In this document: piece by piece, positions 56,867 through 64,000 of the stretch | Numbering within the stretch: position 1 is the first letter of the stretch | Layout: each line of letters starts with the position of its first letter | Source of the DNA: Euryodendron excelsum | Lineage: Eukaryota; Streptophyta; Magnoliopsida; Ericales; Pentaphylacaceae | DNA length: 64,000 nucleotides | Assembly (NCBI GenBank): GCA_033060915.1 | Contig: CM065397.1 | Location: forward strand, 26,608,501 to 26,672,500 | Direction: 5' to 3' | Position numbers and translations under genes: made by a program | The notes under the pieces: generated by a model | What the model saw: only the letters and a program-made list of their open reading frames with translations | What the model was told of the DNA's origin: nothing | Databases searched by the model: none

Positions 56867-59800
56867 TGTCACGCCCAGATTTTTCGCACTCGAGAAATAC
56901 TCACACAAGTGGAAAAAATGTTGTACTCTCTCGTTAGAACTCACCCTCCTAGAAGAATGAGTGCGACTAGGTTTGAATTGAAAATAGGTTTGAATAAAGG
57001 ACTTTTGAAAAAGATTTGGAGTCGCCACCTAACTTGATTAAGGTGAGTTAGGTCACCTAAAAACTAAGAATAATCCGAAGACTACACTTAGGGTTTTTGG
57101 AAAACGATTTTGAAAATATCTCCTCAAGAGAGGGTTTTTAGGAAAACATGTTGTTTGGCAACCTTTGGAAAACATTTAGCCCTTTTGAAAATAACTCCGT
57201 TTTTGGTCTTTCGAAAATAGTGATCTAGGTTCGGAGGTTGGTTACGTGTAGGCTTGACGCACTAAGCTATCACCCTACCCCGCCCTTTCGGTACCTACAT
57301 GTCAATCTACCCTAGATTCACCTATGAGAGTTTCGACTAACTATAGTTCAATCCTACCCACTTTAAAAAAGAATGTTTGAAAAGAAATAATGCATGAGAT
57401 GCAAGAGCAAAATAAGAGAGTTGGAGAATAGATTTGGAAATAAATTTGAAAAGAAATTGATTTGATTTGAAAGAGATTTGAAATTGGATAGATTTGAAAT
57501 TGAAAAGTTTTGAAAATTGAAAGTAGAGATTTGAAAATAGAAATTTGAAATTGGAAATTTGAAAATAGATTGGAGATTTGGAAAGATTTTGGAATTTGAA
57601 ATTTGGAGAATATGGAGGAATTTGAAATTTGAAAGAAATTGTGACCGCACCTATGAAGGTTGCCTACGTATCCTTTAGGAGAAATCAGGTCAGTCGTAGT
57701 TCGGACAAGAGTCCGATCGAAGATAGAATGTTTGATTGGAATAAAGAGATTGAATTGAAAATTGGATTAAAATATTGAGAGATTGAACTTTGATTGAAAG
57801 ATTTGAAAAGGCTTGACTTTGGAAAACTTGGTTTTAGGAAACCTAGACTTAGGAAAGAGAAGTGACTTAGGAAAGATTTGACTTGGAAGAGTTTTAGGAA
57901 AGATTGGACTTAGGAAAGGTTCGCATTAGGAAAGGTCCAATTTAGGAGAGTTTCGAATTAGGAAAGTTTTTAACTTAGGAAAGTTTTGAATTTGGAATGT
58001 TTTGAAATAGGGGAGTTTTGGAAAGATTTTGAAAACAAGGAAGTCTTGAAAATAAGAAAGTTTTGAGTTTAGAAAGTTTTAAAATTTGGAAAGATTTGAA
58101 GTTTAGAAAGTTCAGAATTTAGAAAGATTTGGGTTTAGAAAGATTTAACTTAAGAAAGTTTTGAATTTAGGAAGCTTAGAATTTTAGAAAGATTTGAAAT
58201 TTAGAAAGTTTAAGATTTAAAAAGTTTTAGAGTTTAAATTTTAGAAAATCTTGAGATTAGGAAAGGTTTGAGTTTAGTAAAGATTTGAAAGCTTAGATTT
58301 GAAAAGTTAAGATTTGGAAAGGGGTAGAATTAGGAAAGGGTTGAATTAGGAAAGATTATTATGTTCAAGTTTTGGAAACTTAAGATTTAGAAAAGTGAAA
58401 AATTAGGAAGGATTTGAGTTAGGAAAGATTTGGATTAGGAAGGGATTGGATTTTGTTTCTAAAAGAGAAAATTTGATTTTGTTTCCAAAAACGGAGGATT
58501 GGATCTAGTTTCCTAAACGGAAAGATTGGTTTTGGGCAAGGATTTGGAAAGGGAAGTTTCTAGAAACCCTAGATTTGGAAAACTATAGTTTTGACATAGA
58601 AAATAGGAGGTTTTGGAAAGGTGTATCATTTGAATGTGAAAACAAGAGGTTTTGGAAACCTAAGTTTTAAGGCAAGTTTGAAAACCATGTTTTTAGAAAG
58701 AAAATTAGGGTTTCCTAATTGTGGGTTCTAGGGCTTGACTTGGGTTCTAAGAAAAAAGGATTTTTGGAAAGTGCGTTTTTGGAAACGAAGGTTTTCTAAA
58801 AGGGAATCCTAGGGAGGAGTTTCTAGAGGGAAGAGTTTTTGGAAAGTAAATTCGAAGAGAGAGTTTTTGGAAAGAGATTGTTAAAGAGAAGGAGTTTTTG
58901 GAAAGTGTGTTTTTAGAAACGAATATTTTAGAAGAAAATTCCTAGAGGAGAGTTTCTAGAAGGAAGGTTTTGGAAAGAGAGTTTTTTAGAAAGATTTTTG
59001 GAAGGAGATTGCTGGAGAGAGTTTTTAGGAAAGTGAATTTAGGGAGTGTTTTTAGAAAGTGAATTTTGAGGAGAAAGAGTTTTTGGAAAGGAGTTGAAAA
59101 ATGAAGCTTTGAAAAATAGATTTTGGAGGGAGTTTTTGAAAACAACTTTGGAGAGGAGAGTTTTAGGAAAGTATATTGAAAGCGATTTTTAGGAAAAGAG
59201 TTTTTTGAACATAGAGTTTTTAGGAAGTGTAAAAACATTTCACTTTCCTAAAGCAATTCTAACCATAGGAGGGCTAGAACTACTTTAGGAAAGCGGTTTT
59301 GAAAACAACAAGAGTTGAAAATATGGACTATATTGGTCACTTTGAATGTAACACTTTCCTCGAGCAACCCTAGCCATAGAAAGGCTAGAATCACCCTAGG
59401 ATTGTGATTTTGAAAACATATTTTGAAAAAGGAGATTTTGATGCAATTTTGAGAACAAGTTTGAAAACGATTTTGAAAACAGCTTTGAAAACGACTTTTG
59501 GAAGATGCAAGACCATGATATGCACAATGCAATTTTGGGGTCGTGAACATACAAGGTTAAGGCTTCACCACATAATCAAGGGGGCCGGACCCACGTGGTC
59601 TCTGGTTAGACTAGAAGAAAGCCCCCGACACGGTGACTCTCCAATAGCCCAATCCTACACATGGACCGGGAATCCCCTTGTTTCAAGCATGCAAAGAAAT
59701 TGGGGGGGGGGGGGGGGGGGAGGAAGAGATGGGGAATTAAAATAGAGAAAACCCAAGTGGGTTAGGAGAGAGGGGGGAAGTGCGGAAATTTAAATGGAGA

Positions 59801-60121
59801 ACCTACCTTGTATCTTGTTTATTTTACGCGCCTTGCTTTCTTCGGTCTTCGGTCTTCATCTTGATTTTTGTCTTCAATCTTCAAGAGTTGTCTTCAAGCT
59901 TTAGATTGCAGCTCTTCAAGTCTTCAAAGGAGGTTTGAAGGCTAGTGTATGAGTGTATGAGGGTGTATAGGAGTGTATATGAGGCTAGGGTTTGTGTATG
60001 GTAACTAGGGTTTGGAAAACCTAAGGAGGCTAGGTTTTAGGGAGTGTTCGAGCTCTGTATATCGAATTATATGATTTTTAGACTGAGTTCACGGACCCTT
60101 TTCACGTTGGAGGAGGCTCTA

Positions 60122-60130
60122 TATTTATAG
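60122..60130 (-). promoter_or_regulatory. TATA box of LTR 56867
   Basis: The minus strand reads CTATAAATA, 54 bases downstream in sense of the foldback 60185-60241. Confidence 0.78.
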
Positions 60131-60184
60131 AGGTTGGACAACACTAGCGCCTGTTGTAGTGGCGCCAGGCCAGAATTTACACTA

Positions 60185-60241
60185 GCGCCACTAGGAGTGG
60201 CGCCAAGCCAATTTTTGGCTTGGCGCCACTACTAGTGGCGC
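60185..60241 (-). repeat. Near-perfect 27-bp-arm foldback
   Basis: Arms 60185-60211 and 60215-60241 pair with a single mismatch (60195/60231) around a 3-base TTT loop; the inner stem is GGCGCCAAGCCAA/TTGGCTTGGCGCC. Each arm also contains a CACTA.GAGTGGCG-type palindrome. It is the best-preserved example of the U3 hairpin shared by the family. Confidence 0.92.
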
Positions 60242-60598
60242 CATCCATTTAGGAAATATTTAAGGTTGGCAAGCAATGTATCTTTGACTTGATTTGGGCG
60301 CCTGTACTAGTGACTACCATGCAATTTTTAGCCTGACTTTACTAGGAGTGACTCCGGAAAGTCCAGGAATGATTTGAAGGAGTCGGGAATGACCTGGAAG
60401 GCCGAAAAAGAGCAGGAACACTTAAAATAGTGTCCTGGAGGTATTTGACCTAAGAAATGAGGATAAGATGGGTCGGAAAGGTTGACCAGGCCTTTAGGGG
60501 CAAAACGGTTAATCGGACAGGAAAACTGGCAGGACAAAGTCGGACTGTCCCGGAAGAAGACTTGGGATTTGGAAACATTATTTAGAATGTTTCCAAAG

Positions 60599-63500
60599 TG
60601 TCGCACCCAGATTTTTCGCACTCGAGGAATACTCACCCAAGCGGGAAAAATGTTATACTCTCTCGTTAGAACTCACCCTCCTAAAAGAATGAGTGCGACT
60701 AGGTTTGAATTAAAAAAGGTTTGAATAAAGGGCCTTTGAAAAAGATTCGGAGTCGCCACCTAACTTGATTAAGGTGAGTTAGGTCACCTAAAAAACTAAG
60801 AATAATCCGAAGACTACACTTAGGGTTTTTGAAAAACGATTTTGAAAAATACCACCTCAAGAGAGAGTTTTTACGAAAAATAGGTTGTTTGACAACCTTT
60901 GGAAAATATTTAGCCCCTTTTTAAAAAATAACTTCTTTTGGTCTTTGAAATCAGTGATCCTAGGTTCGGAGGTTGGTTACGTGAAGGGAAGACGCACTAA
61001 GCTATCACCCTACCCCGCCCTTTCGGTACCTACATGTCAATCTACCCTAAATTCACCTATGAGAGTCTTTAATTAACTATAGTTCAACCCCATTCACTTT
61101 GAAAAACAATGTTTGAAAACTAATTTAGCATGATACATGATATGCAAGTGCAAGATGAAAGAATTGGAAAATAGAAATTGATTTGAAAAGAAATTCATTT
61201 GATTTGAAAATAGATTTGAAAAGATGGAATTGAAATTGGAAACTTTGAAAACTTGGAAATAGGAATTTGAAAATAGAAATTTTGAAATTGAATTTTGAAA
61301 ATTGATTGGAATTTGAAATTTGGAAAGATTTTGGAAACCACACCCATGAGGGTGGAATTGAAAGTTTGAAAAGTGTTGTGACCTCACCTATGAAGGTTGC
61401 CTACGTATCCCTTTGGGGGAATCAGGTCAGTCGTAGTTCGGACCGAGTCCGATTGAAAATAGAAGAGTGGATTTGAAGAAGGAACTTGAATTGGACATTG
61501 AACTTGATTTGAAATTAGAAAAGGAGATTTGAAATTGGAATGGAGAGGATTGGACTTGCTTTGGAAAGATTGATTTTGGAAAGACTTGGTTTTGGGAAGA
61601 AGGAGGTTTAGGAAACCTATACTTAGGAAAGGTAGGAGACCTAGGAAAGACTTGAGATTAAGAAAGATTGGATTGGAATGCTAGATTTGGAAGATTTTGA
61701 AAGATTTGGAAACTTGAAATTTAGGAAAAATTTAGATTAGGAAAGTTTCGAATTAGAAAAGTGTCATTTTTGAAAAGTTTGAAATTAGGAAAGTTTTGAA
61801 TTTAGAAAAGTGTCATTTTTGGAAAGTTTTAACTTAGGAAAGCTTTGAATTTAAGAAAGTTTGAAAATTGGAAAGTTTTGAAAATTTGGAAAGTTTTGAA
61901 AATTGGAAAGTTTTGTTTCATGAAAGGTTTAGAAATAAGAAAGTGTTGAATTTAGAAATGTTTTGAATTAAGAAAGTTTCAACTTAAGAAAGTCTTGAAT
62001 TTAGAAAGTTTTGAATTTAGAAAGATTTGAGATTTAGAAAGTTGAAGATTTAGAAAGTTTTAGGGTTTTAGAAAATCTTGAAATTAGGAAAGGTTTGAGT
62101 TTAGGAAAAGTTTGAAAACTTGAATTTGGAGAGTCAAGATTTGGAAAGGGGGGTTAAATTAGGAAAGGGTTGAATTAGGAAAGATTTGAAAGTTGAGTTT
62201 TAAAGTTTAGAAAAGATTTTTATGTTCAAGTTTTGGAAACTTAAGATTTAGGGAAGTGAAAGTTTAGGAAGGATTTGAATTAGGAAAGGTTTGGGATTAA
62301 GAGGGGATTGGATTTAGTTTCTAAAAGAAAAGATTTGATTTTGTTTCAAAAAACGGAGGATTGGATTTGGTTTCCTAAAGGGAAGATAGGATTTGGCAAG
62401 GATTTGGAAAGGGGGATTCTAGAAACCCTAGGTTTGGAAAATTATAGTTTTGACGTAGAAAAGAGGTTTTGGAAACATGAATAATTTGGATGTGAAAGCT
62501 AGAGGTTTTGGAAACCTAGGTTTGGGGCAAAGTTTGAAAATCATATTTTTGGAAAGAAAATTAGGGTTTCCTAATGGTTAGCTCTAGGGCTTGACTTGGA
62601 CTCTAAGGAAAGTGATTTTAGAAAGTGTGTTTTTAGAAACGAAGGTTTTCTAGAAGGGAATCCTAGGAAGGAGTTTTTGGAAAGTGAATTTGGAAAGAGA
62701 GTTTTTGGAAAAAGATTTTAAAGAGAAGGAGTTTTGGAAAGTGTGTTTTTGGAAACGTAGACTTTGGAAGGAAAATCCTAGAGGGGAATTTCGAGAAAGA
62801 AAATTTTGGGAAGAAAGTTTTTAGAAAAATTTTTGGAGAGAGTTTTTTGAAAGGTGAATCTAGGGAGTGTTTTTAGAGGGTGAATTTTGAGGAAAAGATT
62901 TTGGAGAGAGAATTTTGAAAAATAGATTTTGGAAGGGAGTTTTTGAAAACAATTTTGGAGAAGAGAGTTTTAGGAAAGTATGTTGAAAAAGAGATTTTTA
63001 GGAAGAGATTTTTGAAAAGAGAGTTTTTAGAAGGGTTAAAAACGTCTCACTTTCCTAAAGCAATTCTAGCCATAAGAGGGCTAGAACCACTTTAAGAAAG
63101 TGGTTTTGAAAACAAGTTTTTGAAAATATAGACCAAAAGGCCACTTTTAATATAACACTTTCCTAAAGCAACCCTAGTCATGGAAAAGCTAGAATCACCC
63201 TAGGATTGTGATTTTGAAAACATGTTTTTGAAAAAGAGCTTTTGATGCAATTTTGAAAACAAATTTGAAAACGATTTTTGAAAACAACTTTTTGAAAACG
63301 AATTTTGGAAGACGCAGGACTATGATATGCACAATGCAATTTTGGGGTCGTGAACATACAAGGTTAGGCTTCACCACATAATCAAGGGGGCCGGACCCAC
63401 GTGGTCTCTGGTTAGACTAGAAGAAAGCCCCCAACACGGTGACTCTCCAACAGTCTAATCCTACACATGGACCGGGAGTCCCCTTGTTTCAAGCATGCAA

Positions 63501-64000
63501 AGAAAGGGGGGAAAGAGATGGGGATTAAAATAGAGAAAACCCAAGTGGGTTAGGAGAGAGAAGAGAGAGGGGGGAAGTGCGGAAATTTAAATAGGGAGCC
63601 TACCTTGTTTCTTGTTTATTTTGTGCGCCGTGCAGTCTTCGGTCTTCAGTCTTTGTCTTGATCTTCACCTTCAGACTTCAAGAGTTGTCTTCAAGCTTTA
63701 GATGGCAGCTCTTCAAGTCTTCGAAGGGTGGTTGAAGGCTAGTGTATGAGTGTATGGGGTGTGTGAGTGTATGGGTGTGTGTATGAGTGTATAAGAGGCT
63801 AGGGTTTGTGTAGGGTGGCTAGGGTTTGGGAAAACCTAAGGAGGCTAGGGTTTTTGAGATGCTCAAGCTCTGTATATCGAAATATAGGATTTTAGGTTAA
63901 GTTTGCAGACCCTTTTTATGTTGAACGAGGCTCTGTATTTATAGAGGGAAGACAAACCTGGCGCTTGTTGCAGTGGCACCAGGCCAAATTCTACACTGGC
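60599..64000 (-). mobile_element. Ogre/Tat LTR nested in LTR 56867 (partial, runs off window)
   Basis: Left edge TGTCGCACCCAG. Contents: primer-site mimic near 60751, the ACATGTCAATCTACC block (61030), a C-poor tract (61110-63040), the U5 island (63305-63560), TATA (63936-63944) and the beginning of the GCGCC cluster at 63958. It continues beyond 64000. The left TSD should be CAAAG (60594-60598). Confidence 0.9.
63936..63944 (-). promoter_or_regulatory. TATA box of LTR 60599
   Basis: The minus strand reads CTATAAATA, followed in reverse by the GCGCC cluster at the window edge. Confidence 0.75.

Larger units (their letters stand above)
56867..60598 (-). mobile_element. Ogre/Tat LTR nested in the previous one (partial)
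   Basis: Left edge TGTCACGCCCAG. It holds a primer-site mimic near 57019, the ACATGTAGGTACC block (57290), a C-poor tract (57380-59240), the U5 island (59505-59770) with an expanded G-run (59702-59720), TATA (60122-60130), a near-perfect foldback (60185-60241) and the start of the CCGGT units. It is interrupted at 60598 inside a unit. Whether it is solo or part of a full element cannot be seen. Confidence 0.88.

Noticed and set aside
1..64000. tRNA, rRNA or miRNA genes
   Set aside because: No cloverleaf or rRNA core was noticed; the tRNA-like words are primer-binding sites of retrotransposons.

Overview
This window is plant repeat DNA. It holds a stack of nested LTR retrotransposons with no intact protein-coding gene. 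Three things point to a seed plant: a Ty3/gypsy family of the Tat/Ogre type (LTRs of about 4-5.5 kb beginning TGTAAGCACC and ending GCGACA, with a primer-binding site matching the 3' end of plant tRNA-Arg), a Ty1/copia family resembling SIRE/Maximus (gag with CCHC knuckles, a WYLDSG-type protease, a tRNA-Met primer site), and a plant L1-type reverse-transcriptase scrap. The species cannot be told from the sequence.

Layout, left to right. 1-5768 is the leader and 5' LTR of an Ogre-like element on the minus strand. It sits in a copia copy (A, minus strand) whose gag/protease remnants run through 5769-7061 and 11974-12469. Copy A is split by a solo Ogre LTR (7062-11968, plus strand, TSD TACTC). 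A copia LTR follows (12575-13510 and 18610-19391), split by another solo Ogre LTR (13511-18604, minus strand, TSD CCGAT). That LTR serves both copia copy A and a second copia copy B (19392-20923), so the copia is a tandem LTR-internal-LTR-internal-LTR array. The right-hand LTR of copy B (20981-21571 and 47641-48701) is split by a complete Ogre-like element (21572-47635, minus strand, TSD CTTAT). The 5' LTR of that element is itself split by a solo LTR (36770-46602, TSD ATGAC), which in turn holds another solo LTR (37293-42772, TSD CCAGG).

Beyond 48701 come a LINE scrap, an odd inverted pair of Ogre LTR ends (48792-49452) and 1.7 kb of low-information DNA with a spliced gene remnant. Next is a plus-strand SIRE-type LTR (51132-52433 and 56429-56608) carrying a solo Ogre LTR (52434-56423, TSD ACCAG). 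Finally three minus-strand Ogre LTRs are nested one in another (56609, 56867, 60599) and run off the right edge.

The complete Ogre-like element has LTRs, primer site and polypurine tract but no gag-pol reading frame. It is non-autonomous, and its 7.4 kb interior consists of leader repeats, diverged tandem repeats and a 72-bp minisatellite. The most notable signal is in the LTRs. The U3 part is built from successive arrays of hairpin-forming units, ending in a long foldback just upstream of the TATA box. Arm sequences differ between subfamilies while pairing is kept. A second recurrent signal is a 10-nt copy of the start of the primer-binding site inside U5. Both deserve a systematic check.
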